Made by a program: the position numbers and the translations under genes | From: Streptomyces rubellomurinus | GTDB taxonomy: Bacteria; Actinomycetota; Actinomycetes; Streptomycetales; Streptomycetaceae | Assembly (NCBI RefSeq): GCF_000961885.1 | Contig: NZ_JZKH01000038.1 | Location: 8,372-72,371 of the forward strand | Reading direction: 5' to 3' | Length of the DNA stretch: 64,000 bases | Part shown: in pieces, positions 15,832 to 28,090 of the stretch | Layout: each line of letters opens with the position of its first letter | How positions within the stretch are numbered: position 1 is the first letter of the stretch | The notes under the pieces: model-generated | Seen by the model: only the letters and a program-made list of their open reading frames with translations | Database searches by the model: none | Told to the model about the DNA's origin: nothing

Positions 15832-15870
15832 ACCCGGCCGATGTCCACGGCAACAAGGGGGAACGCGCCC

Positions 15871-17379
15871 ATGGACACCCGGACCGGCCGGCCGACGCGA
15901 CGCGAACGGGCCCTGGTGCCCGTGCTGGTGTTCCTCACCGCCGTGGTGGCGGTGATCAGCAGCCTCGGCGCGCCGATGATCCCGACCATCGCCGCCGTCG
16001 ACCACGTGTCGTTGTCGGAGGCGCAGTGGTCCCTGACCGTCACGATGCTGGTCGGCGCCGTCGCCACCCCGGTCCTCGGGCGGCTGGGCGACGGCCCGTC
16101 CCGCCGGACGGCCACCCTCACCGCCGCCGCCGTCGTGGTGCTCGGCAGCGTGCTGGCGGCGCTGCCGCTCGGCTTCGGCTGGCTGATCACCGGACGCGCC
16201 CTGCAGGGCGTCGGGGTCGGCCTGACCTCGCTGACCATCGCCACCGCGCGGGACAGCCTGCCCGCCGAGCGGTCCCGTTCGGCCGTCGCACTGCTCTCGA
16301 TCACCACCGTCGCCGGGGTCGGCCTCGGCTATCCGATCACCGGCCTGATCGCCCAGTCCTTCGGCTTCCACGCGGGCTTCTGGTTCGGCGCCGCGATCAG
16401 CGCCGTGGCCCTGGTGCTGGCCGCCCTGGTGCTGCCCTCGACCGAGGGCCGCGAGCGCCGCCCGCTGGACGCGCCGGGCGCGGTGCTGCTCGGCCTGGCA
16501 CTGGTCGGGCTGCTGATGGTGCTCAGCGAGGGCGAGAGCTGGGGCTGGGCGAGCACTCGGCTGTGGACGGTGGCGGCGCTCTCGCTGCTGCTGCTCGCCG
16601 GCTGGATCCGCCACGAACTGCGCACCGCCCACCCGCTGGTGGACCTGCGCAGCCTGGCCAACCCCGTCGTGCTGACGGCGGACGTGGCCGGGCTGGTCGC
16701 CGGCGTCGGGATGTACCTGCTGATGTCGCTGGTGATCCGCTACGTCCAGACCCCGGTCAGCACGGGCTACGGCCTGGGCGCCTCGGTCGTGGTCGCCGGC
16801 CTCGCGCTGCTGCCGTTCTCGGTGTTCAGCCTGCTGACCAGCAAGGTGGTGCCGGTCCTCGCCCGACGCACCTCCCCCGCCGCGGTGCTGCCGGTGGGCT
16901 GCGCGGTCTCGCTGGGCTCGGTGCTCTTCTTCCTGTTCGCGCGCGGCAGCCTGTGGGAGCTGCTGGTGGTCATGGCGATCGCCGGGCTCGGAGTCGGCTG
17001 CACCTTCGCCGTGATGCCGGGGCTGATCGTCGGCGCGGTGCCCGCCGGCGAGGTCGGCAGCGCGGTCGGCTTCAACCAACTGCTGCGCACCGTCGGCTAC
17101 TCCACCGGCAGCGCGCTGTGCGGCGCCGTCCTCCAGGCGCACACCGCGCCGGGGCGGGCGCTGCCCACCGACAGCGGCTACCGGGACGCCGCGCTGATCG
17201 GCTGCGCGGTGTGGGTGGTGATCGGGCTGGCTACGATCGTCCTGCCGCGGCTCACCGCCGCGGCCGCCGCCCGGCGGGGCGTGCGCGTGGACGAGGAGCT
17301 GATGGTGGAAGAGAGCATCGCCGACGGCGTGGCCGGCGAGAGCGACGTGCCCGTGCTGCGGGCCGGGGCCGAGCGGTGA
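15871..17379 (+). CDS. MFS transporter (14-TM DHA2-like drug exporter)
   Basis: The 502-residue membrane protein has the MFS motif A form GRLGDGPSRR after TM2 and about 14 hydrophobic helices, including ITGRALQGVGVGLTSL (motif C region). The short C-terminal tail is acidic. I chose ATG 15871 (MDTRTGRP) because AAGGGGG lies about 9 bases upstream; an ATG 45 bases earlier falls in the operator. It overlaps the following TetR gene by 4 bp (GTGA), so exporter and repressor form one autoregulated operon. Confidence 0.85.
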   Translation: MDTRTGRPTRRERALVPVLVFLTAVVAVISSLGAPMIPTIAAVDHVSLSEAQWSLTVTMLVGAVATPVLGRLGDGPSRRTATLTAAAVVVLGSVLAALPLGFGWLITGRALQGVGVGLTSLTIATARDSLPAERSRSAVALLSITTVAGVGLGYPITGLIAQSFGFHAGFWFGAAISAVALVLAALVLPSTEGRERRPLDAPGAVLLGLALVGLLMVLSEGESWGWASTRLWTVAALSLLLLAGWIRHELRTAHPLVDLRSLANPVVLTADVAGLVAGVGMYLLMSLVIRYVQTPVSTGYGLGASVVVAGLALLPFSVFSLLTSKVVPVLARRTSPAAVLPVGCAVSLGSVLFFLFARGSLWELLVVMAIAGLGVGCTFAVMPGLIVGAVPAGEVGSAVGFNQLLRTVGYSTGSALCGAVLQAHTAPGRALPTDSGYRDAALIGCAVWVVIGLATIVLPRLTAAAAARRGVRVDEELMVEESIADGVAGESDVPVLRAGAER

Positions 17380-17987
17380 CCGAGCCGGCCGCCGCCGAGC
17401 GGGCAGCCACGGGGGCGGCCCCCGCCGAGCCGGCCCCCCGGCGCCGGGACGCCGCCCGCAGCCGCGAACTGCTGATCCGGGCGGCGATGGAACTCTTCGC
17501 GGAGCGCGGCTTCGACCGCACCACCATCCGCGAGATCGGCGAACGGGCCGGTGTGGACCCGGCGTTGATCGCCCGGTACTTCGGCGGCAAGACCCAGCTC
17601 TACCTGGCCACCGTCCGGGAGGAGCAGGGCACCGCGACCCCGGCCGACCTACTGGAGGAGGAGCGCCTGCGCACCCTGGTCGAACGGCTGTCCCGGCGCG
17701 GCCCCGGCCCGTCCTTCCAGGCCGCGGTCATGCCCGGGGACAGCACGGAGGTGCAGCAGGCCGCCCGCGCCTACCTGCACGAACGGCTGGTCGAGCCGCT
17801 GCGCGAGCGCTTCGTCACCGAGCAGGTGGACCGGCCGCAGCTGCGGGCGGAGCTGGCGGCGGCGGCCTTCGCGGGGATCGTCCTGGCCCGCTCCAGCGGG
17901 GCGTTCGGCGAGCTCGCGAAGACCGGGCCCGAGGAACTGGTACCGCTGTTGCACGACCTGCTCGCGGCCAGCCGGCCGACCCACTGA
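17376..17987 (+). CDS. TetR family transcriptional regulator
   Basis: The 203-residue protein starts with GTG overlapping the exporter stop. The HTH is RSRELLIRAAMELFAERGF, TTIREIGERAGVDPALIARYF, GGKTQLYLATV. The C-terminal ligand domain is helical (residues 90-203). A first segment of about 25 residues is Ala/Pro/Glu-rich and probably disordered. Coupling to the exporter, together with the iterated GATGACA repeats in front of the operon, suggests it represses its own operon and is relieved by the exported compound. Confidence 0.85.
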   Translation: MTEPAAAERAATGAAPAEPAPRRRDAARSRELLIRAAMELFAERGFDRTTIREIGERAGVDPALIARYFGGKTQLYLATVREEQGTATPADLLEEERLRTLVERLSRRGPGPSFQAAVMPGDSTEVQQAARAYLHERLVEPLRERFVTEQVDRPQLRAELAAAAFAGIVLARSSGAFGELAKTGPEELVPLLHDLLAASRPTH

Positions 17988-17991
17988 CCGG

Positions 17992-18015
17992 CCGACCCGC
18001 CGACCCGCCGACCCG
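17992..18015. repeat. Short 8-bp tandem repeat in the convergent gap
   Basis: Three exact copies of CCGACCCG stand between the TetR gene and the convergent MFS gene. It is probably slippage-derived spacer DNA. Confidence 0.7.
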
Positions 18016-18020
18016 CCGAA

Positions 18021-19271
18021 CTACCGTACGAGGTAGGCCGGTTCATCCTCCCCGGCCGGTTCGCCCTCCCCGGCCGGAGCCGCGACCGGGCGGCGGGCGA
18101 GGCCGAGGGCGGCCGCCCAGGCCAGGCCCGCGGCGCCGGCGAGAAGCAGCTGGACCCGGTAGTCGAGCGCGGCCACCAGGCCGGTGCCGAGCAGCAGGGC
18201 GAGCCCGGTGGGGGCGAACATCAGGGTGTTGGCCGTGCCCGCGACCCGGCCCAGCAGTTCGCTCGGGGTCTCCCGCTGCACGGCGGTCATCGCCGCGATG
18301 AGCGCGCACGGCAGGCCGAGGCCGATCGCCAGGCTGCCGCCGAGCACGACCGGCAGCCACGGGGTCGCCCGGGCCAGCACGCCCAGCGCGAAGATCGCCA
18401 ACCCCGCGGCGGCGAAGGCCCGTTCGGAGGTCCGGCGCATCAGCGCACCGGCCGCCAGGCCGCTGACCACCGAGCCGAGGCCCTGGACCGGGGTCAGCAC
18501 GCCGGCGAACGCGGGCGGGCGGTGCAGGCCGGTGTCGAGCATCGCGAAGGTGGCCGTGCTGCTCAGGCTGGAGAGCACCATCGCCGCCCCGCCGGCGAGC
18601 ACCAGGGGCCGCAGCACCGGGTGCCGCCACAGGTGGCGCGCGCCCTCGGCCGTCTCGGCCCGCCAGTCCCGCCGGGCGCGGACGGCCGGGCGGTCCTCCC
18701 GGACCCGGACGAACCGGAAGACGACGGCGGCCAGGACGAAGGTGACGGCGTCCAGCACGGCCACCGCCGGCCCCCCGTACGCGGTGAACAGCCCGGCGCC
18801 GGCGAGCGGGGCGAGCAGCTTCATGCCCTCCATCGCGGTGAACACCAGGCCGTTGAAGTCACCGCGCAGTTCCTCGGGGACGGCGGCGGCCACCAGCGCG
18901 GTCTGTGCCGCGTCGGTGAGCACCATGCCCGCCCCCACCAGGGTCAGTACGGCGAACAGCAGCCAGACGTCCGCCGCCTTGTGCACGGCGACGGGCACGG
19001 TCATCACGGCGGCCAGCGCCAGGTTGGTGCCGATCAGGAGCGGACGGCGGCGCACCCGGTCGGCCAGCGTGCCGATCACCGGGCCCGCGAAGGTGGGCAG
19101 CCAGAGGCAGAAGCCGACCAGTGCGGCGAGGCCGTCGGAGCCGGTGAGGGTCTTGACCCAGATCCCGGCGGCGAGCGCCATCGCCGAGTCGCCGAAGCCG
19201 GAGGCGACCACCCCCGTCAGGTAGAGACCCGCGTTGCGGTCCCGCAGGACCTTGACCGTGCCCCAGCTCAT
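18021..19271 (-). CDS. MFS transporter (12-TM)
   Basis: The 416-residue protein has 12 hydrophobic helices and the motif TLADRVRRRPLLIG after TM2. The type resembles actinobacterial exporters of the tetracycline/macrolide-efflux-like group (GVVASGFGDSAMALAAGIWV at the N-terminus). I chose ATG 19271 (MSWGTVKVL) because GAGGGGG lies just upstream. It is divergent from an ArsR-type regulator with a 28-bp near-palindrome between them, so export is probably induced by the substrate. Confidence 0.85.
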   Translation of the reverse strand: MSWGTVKVLRDRNAGLYLTGVVASGFGDSAMALAAGIWVKTLTGSDGLAALVGFCLWLPTFAGPVIGTLADRVRRRPLLIGTNLALAAVMTVPVAVHKAADVWLLFAVLTLVGAGMVLTDAAQTALVAAAVPEELRGDFNGLVFTAMEGMKLLAPLAGAGLFTAYGGPAVAVLDAVTFVLAAVVFRFVRVREDRPAVRARRDWRAETAEGARHLWRHPVLRPLVLAGGAAMVLSSLSSTATFAMLDTGLHRPPAFAGVLTPVQGLGSVVSGLAAGALMRRTSERAFAAAGLAIFALGVLARATPWLPVVLGGSLAIGLGLPCALIAAMTAVQRETPSELLGRVAGTANTLMFAPTGLALLLGTGLVAALDYRVQLLLAGAAGLAWAAALGLARRPVAAPAGEGEPAGEDEPAYLVR

Positions 19272-19331
19272 TCCCGTCCCCCTCGATGCGTGCGCCACCC
19301 CGGCCCGTCGGTGGGACGGGCCGGCGCCACC

Positions 19332-19359
19332 CTACCCCCAAGCATATGATTGGCGGTAG
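19332..19359. promoter_or_regulatory. ArsR-type operator, 28-bp near-palindrome
   Basis: CTACCCCCAAGCAT at 19332-19345 faces ATGATTGGCGGTAG at 19346-19359, with two mismatches in 14 pairs. The centre CCAAGCATATGATTGG is AT-rich against a GC-rich background. It lies midway between the MFS and ArsR starts. Confidence 0.6.
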
Positions 19360-19395
19360 GGATCCGCCCCCGCCGGATGCGGTTTACTGGCCTGC

Positions 19396-19917
19396 GTGAC
19401 CGACACCGACCCCGTCCTGCGCGCCCTCGCCCACCCCCTGCGGCTGCGCATGCTCAGCCTCGTCTGGCCCGGGCCGATGTCGGCCGCCGAACTCGCCCGC
19501 GAGCTCGGCGTCTCGCACGCGCTCGCCAGCCAGCACCTGCGGCGGCTGGACGCGGTCGGCCTGGTCGAACTCGCCGAGGAACGCACCCGCCGCGGCGGCA
19601 AGGAGCGCCGCTACCGCGCCGTCCGCGGCACCCCGCTGTCCGACCAGCAGCAGGGCGCGCCGCTGCTCGCCGAGACCATGGCGCACACCCTCCGGGAACG
19701 CGCCGGACGGCGGCTGGAGGGCGCCGAGGGCGTGACCGTCGACGCCGAACTGTGGGTCGACGACCGCACCTGGCAGGACGTCCGCCGGCGGCTCGCCGAC
19801 ATCGCCGTCGAACTCCACGAGGCCGCCCGCCCCCCGCACACGCCGGGCACCGCGCCGCTCGGGCTCAGCCTGATGGCCTTCCCGCTGCGGGACACCACGG
19901 CGCCGGCCGAGGACTGA
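19396..19917 (+). CDS. ArsR/HTH_20-type winged-helix regulator
   Basis: The 173-residue protein has the HTH near its start (VLRALAHPLRLRMLSLVWPG, AAELARELGVSHALASQHLRRL, VGLVELAEE). A C-terminal effector region has no metal-binding cysteines, so it probably senses an organic ligand. It starts with GTG 19396. It is divergent from the MFS gene and likely represses it through the palindrome at 19332-19359. Confidence 0.8.
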   Translation: MTDTDPVLRALAHPLRLRMLSLVWPGPMSAAELARELGVSHALASQHLRRLDAVGLVELAEERTRRGGKERRYRAVRGTPLSDQQQGAPLLAETMAHTLRERAGRRLEGAEGVTVDAELWVDDRTWQDVRRRLADIAVELHEAARPPHTPGTAPLGLSLMAFPLRDTTAPAED

Positions 19918-20018
19918 CCGGCCCCGTTCCGCTGAGGACGGTCAACTCGCTTGACACGTCAGCCCGTTCACGGCGAAGCGCCCCGGCACGCCCGACCGGG
20001 CCCCGCGCGCGGCTCCCG

Positions 20019-20537
20019 TCAGCCGCCGAACTCCCGTGCCTCCGCCATGAGTTCGGCGACGGTCGCGGCCTTGCGGTCGGAGTAGGCGAGCAGCCGCCCG
20101 GCGGCCCGGACGGCCTCCCACTTGGCGCGCGCGTACCGGGCGGCGGCCTGCGGACGGGCCCGCAGGTAGTCCCGGAACATCAGGTTGTCCGCCCACAGCG
20201 GCCCGCCCAGCGCGACGACGTGGACGTTCGCCGGCCGCTCGCCGCGCCACCGCAGGTACTGCCGGCCGGGGACGCCGGACTCGCCCAGGTGCTCGAAGCC
20301 GAGCCCGCGGACGGCCGCAACCACCGCGTCGGTGTCGCCCGGGGCGCAGCCGATCTGGACGTCGAGCACCGGCTTGGCGTCCAGCTCGGGGACGGAGGTG
20401 GAGCCGATGTGCTCGACCTCGGCCGGCACCGGCAGCGCCGCCGCGAGCCGGTCCACGAGGGCACGGCCGGCGTCCGCCCAGGCCGGGTCGTACGGGGCCA
20501 GGTGGACGGGTTCGTCGAGGTCGGGCGCGGCGGGCAT
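20019..20537 (-). CDS. GrpB family protein (nucleotidyltransferase-like)
   Basis: The 172-residue protein has the GrpB/UPF0157 signature: HLAPYDPAW near the start, VEHIGSTSVP with LDAKPVLDVQI, and a C-terminal helix AKWEAVRAAGRLLAYSDRK. The fold is of the nucleotidyltransferase superfamily and function is unclear. I take ATG 20537 as start by homology. The frame stays open upstream through four copies of a 9-bp repeat that would add Met-Pro-Ala repeats, which is an unlikely leader. Confidence 0.75.
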   Translation of the reverse strand: MPAAPDLDEPVHLAPYDPAWADAGRALVDRLAAALPVPAEVEHIGSTSVPELDAKPVLDVQIGCAPGDTDAVVAAVRGLGFEHLGESGVPGRQYLRWRGERPANVHVVALGGPLWADNLMFRDYLRARPQAAARYARAKWEAVRAAGRLLAYSDRKAATVAELMAEAREFGG

Positions 20538-20630
20538 GACAGGGAGGGTAGCGGGCGCGCCGGACCCGGCGTCCGGCCAGGTGTCCGGCACGGTGTCCAG
20601 CCGGGACGGGCGCTCGGCGTGGTCGGCGGC

Positions 20631-20666
20631 GGGCATCGCGGGCATCGCGGGCATCGCGGGCATCGC
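20631..20666. repeat. Four exact 9-bp tandem repeats
   Basis: GGGCATCGC is repeated four times without error upstream of the GrpB gene. It is a simple sequence repeat likely to vary in copy number. Confidence 0.85.
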
Positions 20667-20765
20667 GGCATGCCGGAAGGCCACGCGGACGGCCGGACGC
20701 GCCGATGGCCCCGGCCGCCCGAGGCGGGTCCGGGGCCGTCTGCGGCACCAGGGTTCAGCAGAACG

Positions 20766-22295
20766 TCACCCGACCGGCTCGGCCACCGGCTGCTCCGTCT
20801 GCTGCTCCGACTGCTGCTCCGCGTGCTCGGCCTGGCCCTTCGCCCCGCCCCGCATCAGCACCAGGGTGAGCGCCGCGGCCGCCAGGACGGCGATCCCGCC
20901 CACCGTGAAGGTGGTGGAGGTCGCGGTGCTGAAGGCCTGCCGGGCGGCGCCGGCCAGCGCGCCGTCCCCGTGCTCGGCGGCGAGGGCGAGCGCGTCGGTG
21001 ACGGCGTGCCGGGCCGGGGCCGGCGCGCCGGCGGGCATCTCGCCGGTGTAGGTGCTGGAGAGCACGGTGCCGAGGATGGCGACGCCGAGCGCGGCGCCGG
21101 ACTGCTGGATGGTGTCGTTGAGCGCGGAGCCGACGCCGGCGTGCTCGCCGGGGATGGCGCCCATCAGGGCGTTGGCGGCGGCCGGCATGCCGAGGCCGGA
21201 GCCGACGCCGAGCACCAGCATGGCGAGGGCGACCTTGGTGAAGCCGTCGCCGACCGACAGGGTGGCGAGCAGGCCGAAGCCGCCGGCGATGATCAGCATG
21301 CCGACCGCGGTCAGCACCCGCGGCGAGACCTTCTTGCCGAGCGCGGCGCCGAGGCCGTTGCACACGAGCGAGGCGACGGCCAGCGGGATGAAGGCCAGGC
21401 CGGTGTCGGTGGGCGTGAAGTCCAGCACGAACTGCAGGTACTGGGTGAGCACCAGCATCAGGCCGCCGGTGGCGAAGGTGAGCAGGACGAGCGAGAAGCT
21501 GGCGCCGGTGAAGACCCGGTTGCGGAAGAGCTTGATCGGGACCATCGGCGAGTCGGTGCGGACCTGGCGGATGCCGAAGGCGGTCAGCGAGGCGACGGCG
21601 ACGACGAGCGCGGCGAGCGTCCCGGCGCTGGTGAAGCCGTCGCGGGGCAGCACGATGATGGACCAGACGAGGGCGGTCATCCCGACCATCGAGAGCACCA
21701 TGCCGGGCACGTCGGGCTTGCGCCACGGGCCCTTGGACTCGGGCATCAGGACGACGGCGGCGATGATCGCGACGACCGCGATCGGCACGTTGAGCAGGAA
21801 CACGGCGCCCCACCAGAAGTGGGCGATCAGCGCACCGCCCAGCACCGGCCCGCCGACCAGGCCGATCATGGCCACCGCGCTCCAGGCGGCGATCGCCTTG
21901 GGACGCTCCTCCTCGTCGAAGACGGTGATCAGGATGGACAGGGTGCTCGGCATGACCAGGGCGCCGCCGACGCCCATCAGCACCCGCCCGGCGATGAGCT
22001 GGCCCGGGCTGGAGGCGACGGCCGCGACGAGCGAGGCGGCGCCGAACAGCACCAGTCCGATGATCATCACCTTTCGGCGCCCGAAGCGGTCGGAGAGGCT
22101 GCCGGAGGTCAGCAGCAGGCCGGCGAAGACCAGGATGTAGGAGTCGATGATCCACTGGATGTCCTGCGCCCCGGCCTTGAGGTCCGCCGCGATCGGCGGG
22201 ATGGACACCGTGAGCACCATGTTGTCGATCACCAGCACCAGGCTGCTGAGGCAGAGCACGATCAGGATGAGCCAGCGCTGCGGTTGCCGTACCAC
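20766..22295 (-). CDS. DHA2-family MFS drug exporter
   Basis: The 509-residue protein has 14 hydrophobic segments and the DHA2 marks: VIDNMVLTVSIPPIAADL, SLSDRFGRRKVMIIG, LIAGRVLMGVGGALVMPSTLSI and GGPVLGGALI (motif C). The tail is rich in Gln/Glu. The GTG start at 22295 has GAAGGGGG 6 bases upstream; the longer ATG version adds only a basic stub. It is divergent from a TetR regulator with an iterated operator between, so substrate-induced efflux is expected. Confidence 0.85.
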   Translation of the reverse strand: MVRQPQRWLILIVLCLSSLVLVIDNMVLTVSIPPIAADLKAGAQDIQWIIDSYILVFAGLLLTSGSLSDRFGRRKVMIIGLVLFGAASLVAAVASSPGQLIAGRVLMGVGGALVMPSTLSILITVFDEEERPKAIAAWSAVAMIGLVGGPVLGGALIAHFWWGAVFLLNVPIAVVAIIAAVVLMPESKGPWRKPDVPGMVLSMVGMTALVWSIIVLPRDGFTSAGTLAALVVAVASLTAFGIRQVRTDSPMVPIKLFRNRVFTGASFSLVLLTFATGGLMLVLTQYLQFVLDFTPTDTGLAFIPLAVASLVCNGLGAALGKKVSPRVLTAVGMLIIAGGFGLLATLSVGDGFTKVALAMLVLGVGSGLGMPAAANALMGAIPGEHAGVGSALNDTIQQSGAALGVAILGTVLSSTYTGEMPAGAPAPARHAVTDALALAAEHGDGALAGAARQAFSTATSTTFTVGGIAVLAAAALTLVLMRGGAKGQAEHAEQQSEQQTEQPVAEPVG

Positions 22296-22373
22296 CGCGC
22301 ACCCCCTTCGAAGTCGCCGCACCGGCCGTGCCGTGCGGTATCCGTCGTCAGCACCCCGTCCGCAGTCCCATCG

Positions 22374-22460
22374 GAACGGTGTGCGCTACGCCGAACACTG
22401 TACGGACAGCGAACGGTGTGCGCAATGGCGAACACTGCACGGAAGCCGAACAGTGTGCGC
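22374..22460. promoter_or_regulatory. Array of five GAAC boxes in 37-bp repeats
   Basis: GAAC boxes start at 22374, 22393, 22411, 22430 and 22448, at alternating 19- and 18-bp steps. They alternate between GAACGGTGTGCGC and GAACACTGTACGG types, giving two full 37-bp units and a half. The array lies between the divergent exporter and TetR genes and is probably the TetR operator with overlapping promoters. Confidence 0.65.
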
Positions 22461-22556
22461 GCGGCCGTACGGCGTTCGGCGATCCGGCCTATGCTGGACG
22501 GCGACGGGCCCGGCGCAGCAGCCGGGCCGGCGGAACGAGGCCAGAAGGAGGGCCGG

Positions 22557-23369
22557 ATGACGGCCAAGTCGGAGGACGAAGCGGACACCCGGCGGAGCGC
22601 CGCGCCCAGGAAGGGCAAGGACGCCGGCCCGGGCATCACCAACCCGTGGGCCCGCCCGCAGCGCCCCCGGCGCGAACAGCCGGTGCTCAGCCGCGAGCAG
22701 ATCGTCCAGGAGGCGCTGGCCCTGCTGGACGCCGAGGGCGTCGAGGCCCTGAGCATGCGCAAGCTCGGCACCCGCCTCAACGCCGGCGCCACCTCGCTGT
22801 ACACCCACGTCGCCAACAAGGACGAGCTGCTGGCGCTGGTCGTCGACCAGGTCTTCGGCGAGCTGCCGATGCCGCGGGCCGAGGGCGCCGAGCAGCCGGA
22901 GGTCTGGCGCGCGGCCGTCGAGGGCTGCGCCGAGGACATGCGCGCGTGCATGCTGCGTCACCCGTGGATGGTCTCCGTGATGGGCGACGTCGGGATGGTG
23001 TACTTCGGCCCCAGCTGGATGCGGGTCTCCGAGGCGATGCTCGCCCTGATGGAGACGGCCGGCTTCGAACCCCGCGAGGCCAACGACGCGATGGGCGCCG
23101 TCATCGGCTACACCATCGGCTCGGCCAGCGTGGAGGCCGCCTGGCTCAGCGCGCTCAAGCGCAGCGGCCGCGACGAGCAGGAGTTCATGGACGAGATGCT
23201 GCCCGCCGTCATCGAGGCGACCAAGGACTACCCGCGCCTGCACCGGCTGTACCACACGGCCGTGCAGCAGGACGTCGCGGACGGCCGGGACAGCGGCTTC
23301 CTCACCGGCGTCCGGCTGGTCCTGGACGGGGTCGAGGCCGCGCTGAAGGCCCGGCAGCAGCAGGGCTGA
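22557..23369 (+). CDS. TetR family regulator with TetR_C domain
   Basis: The 270-residue protein has a 40-residue charged leader, then the HTH (LSREQIVQEALALLDAEG, ALSMRKLGTRLNAGATSLY, THVANKDELLALV) and a long C-terminal domain (about 115-265) like that of the TetR/TetR_C_1 regulators of drug exporters. AGAAGGAGG precedes the ATG. Divergence from the DHA2 exporter and the five-box array support a repressor-exporter pair. Confidence 0.85.
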   Translation: MTAKSEDEADTRRSAAPRKGKDAGPGITNPWARPQRPRREQPVLSREQIVQEALALLDAEGVEALSMRKLGTRLNAGATSLYTHVANKDELLALVVDQVFGELPMPRAEGAEQPEVWRAAVEGCAEDMRACMLRHPWMVSVMGDVGMVYFGPSWMRVSEAMLALMETAGFEPREANDAMGAVIGYTIGSASVEAAWLSALKRSGRDEQEFMDEMLPAVIEATKDYPRLHRLYHTAVQQDVADGRDSGFLTGVRLVLDGVEAALKARQQQG

Positions 23370-23378
23370 CCGACCACG

Positions 23379-23412
23379 GGCGGGGGCGGTCCGCCGAACG
23401 GCCGCCCCCGCC
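23379..23412. terminator. Hairpin terminator between convergent TetR and VOC genes
   Basis: GGCGGGGGCGG (23379-23389) pairs with CCGCCCCCGCC (23402-23412) around a 12-base loop. Confidence 0.6.
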
Positions 23413-23462
23413 GGACCGGCGCGCTCGGACGCCTGCGGACCGGCGCGCTCCGACGCCTGCGG

Positions 23463-24260
23463 TCAGGCGTCCTCGGTGCCCGGCCGCTCCCCCACCGTGC
23501 GGCCGAGGTCGATGATCCCGAACGCCGCGCCCTGCGGGTCGCCGACCGCCGCGAACCGGCCGAACGGGCTGTCCATCGGCCCGAAGTACACCTTCCCGCC
23601 GCGCGCCGTCAGCCGGTCGATCGCCGCGTCGGTGTCGTTCACCCCGAAGTAGACGCTGATGTACGAGGGCGCCTCGGGCGGCAGGAAGTCGCCCACCGCC
23701 GCCATCCGGCCCAGCACCGGCCGGTCGCCGACCTTGAACATCCGGTAGTCGAAGTCACCGCCGACCATCTTCAGCTCGCCGTACGGGAAGACCGCCGGGA
23801 AGAAGGCGTCCGCCTTCGCCGGCTCGCGGGTGATCACCTCCGCCCAGCAGAACGAGCCCGGCCCGTCCTGCTTCTCGAAGCCCGCGTGCACCCCGCCCTG
23901 CCAGACGCCGAACACCACGCCGCCCGGGTCCCTGGCGATCACCATGGTGCCGAAGTCGCCGACCGCCATCGGGCCCATCACCACCTCGCCGCCGGCCGCC
24001 CGGATCCGCTCGGCGGTGGCGGCCGCGTCCGGCGAGGCCAGGTACAGGCACCAGGCGGACTGCACCTCCTGGCCGGGCATCGGCGGCACGATCGCGGCGA
24101 CGGCCTTGCCGTCCGAGTACGCCTGCGTGTAGTTCCCGTACTCCGACGAGCTCTCGCCGAAGGTCCAGCCCAGGACGTCGCCGTAGAAGGACTTCGCGCC
24201 CTCCAGGTCGGTGAACATCGCGTCGGCCCAACAGGGTGTGCCCTCAGGTAGCGCAGCCAT
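23463..24260 (-). CDS. Two-domain VOC (glyoxalase/bleomycin-resistance fold) protein
   Basis: The 265-residue protein is two tandem VOC modules (about 5-120 and 130-255). Each has the betaalphabetabetabeta pattern, e.g. PCWADAMFTDLEGAKSFYGDVLGW and GSFCWAEVITREPAKADAFF, in parts. Such tandem VOC proteins in streptomycetes are usually hypothetical lyases or binding proteins. Metal ligands are not obvious in both halves, so a binding role is possible. It lies downstream of the geosmin synthase on the same strand, but with a hairpin between. Confidence 0.75.
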   Translation of the reverse strand: MAALPEGTPCWADAMFTDLEGAKSFYGDVLGWTFGESSSEYGNYTQAYSDGKAVAAIVPPMPGQEVQSAWCLYLASPDAAATAERIRAAGGEVVMGPMAVGDFGTMVIARDPGGVVFGVWQGGVHAGFEKQDGPGSFCWAEVITREPAKADAFFPAVFPYGELKMVGGDFDYRMFKVGDRPVLGRMAAVGDFLPPEAPSYISVYFGVNDTDAAIDRLTARGGKVYFGPMDSPFGRFAAVGDPQGAAFGIIDLGRTVGERPGTEDA

Positions 24261-24344
24261 GGTCCTGCCCTCGTGTGCGGCGATGCGCGCACGCCGGCGG
24301 GCGTGCGCGGCCCCCGACTCGCCAGCCTAGCCACGGCGCGGCGG

Positions 24345-24372
24345 ACCCGCGCGGGATCGGGCCCGCGCGGGT
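24345..24372 (-). terminator. Hairpin terminator downstream of the geosmin synthase
   Basis: ACCCGCGCGGG (24345-24355) pairs perfectly with 24362-24372. It lies just after the minus-strand geosmin synthase stop and separates it from the VOC gene. Confidence 0.6.
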
Positions 24373-24390
24373 GCTTTCCGACTCCCGCCG

Positions 24391-27807
<3,417 letters not shown>

Positions 27808-28020
27808 TCACCGCACCCGCCGGTAGGCGTACCGCCCGCGCACCCGCCGGACGAAGTACCGCCCGTGGCTCTCCGCCGCCAGCAACTCCCGGTGCACGCG
27901 GGCCGGCACGTCCGCGTAGGCGTACACCCGGCCGCCGGCGAACTCCAGCTCCAGCCGCCGCGCCAGCGGGTCGTAGCCGACCGAGCGCAGCACCGAGGAG
28001 TCCACCGCCGTACGGTCCAT
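27808..28020 (-). CDS. KTSC domain protein
   Basis: The 70-residue protein matches the small KTSC domain throughout: VDSSVLRSVGYDPLARRLEL, FAGGRVYAYADVPARVHREL, SHGRYFVRRVRGRY. The domain is often fused to or found beside lysyl-tRNA synthetase-like or phage proteins and has no firm function. It is convergent with the HhH gene and follows the exporter gene's terminator. Confidence 0.7.
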   Translation of the reverse strand: MDRTAVDSSVLRSVGYDPLARRLELEFAGGRVYAYADVPARVHRELLAAESHGRYFVRRVRGRYAYRRVR

Positions 28021-28036
28021 GGCATCCCAGTGTGCG

Positions 28037-28075
28037 CCGAGGGCCCCGGCCGCGCATCGCGACCGGGGCCCTCGG
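28037..28075 (-). terminator. Hairpin terminator after the DHA2 exporter
   Basis: CCGAGGGCCCCGG (28037-28049) pairs perfectly with 28063-28075. It lies immediately downstream of the minus-strand exporter. Confidence 0.75.
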
Positions 28076-28090
28076 CGGGCGGGACCTCCG

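Noticed and set aside
19350..22556. Very long plus-strand open frame opposite the GrpB and exporter genes
   Set aside because: It is the antisense of real minus-strand genes; its translation is Gly/Arg/His/Gln-rich without domains. Only the 3' end (TetR, 22557-23369) is genuine.
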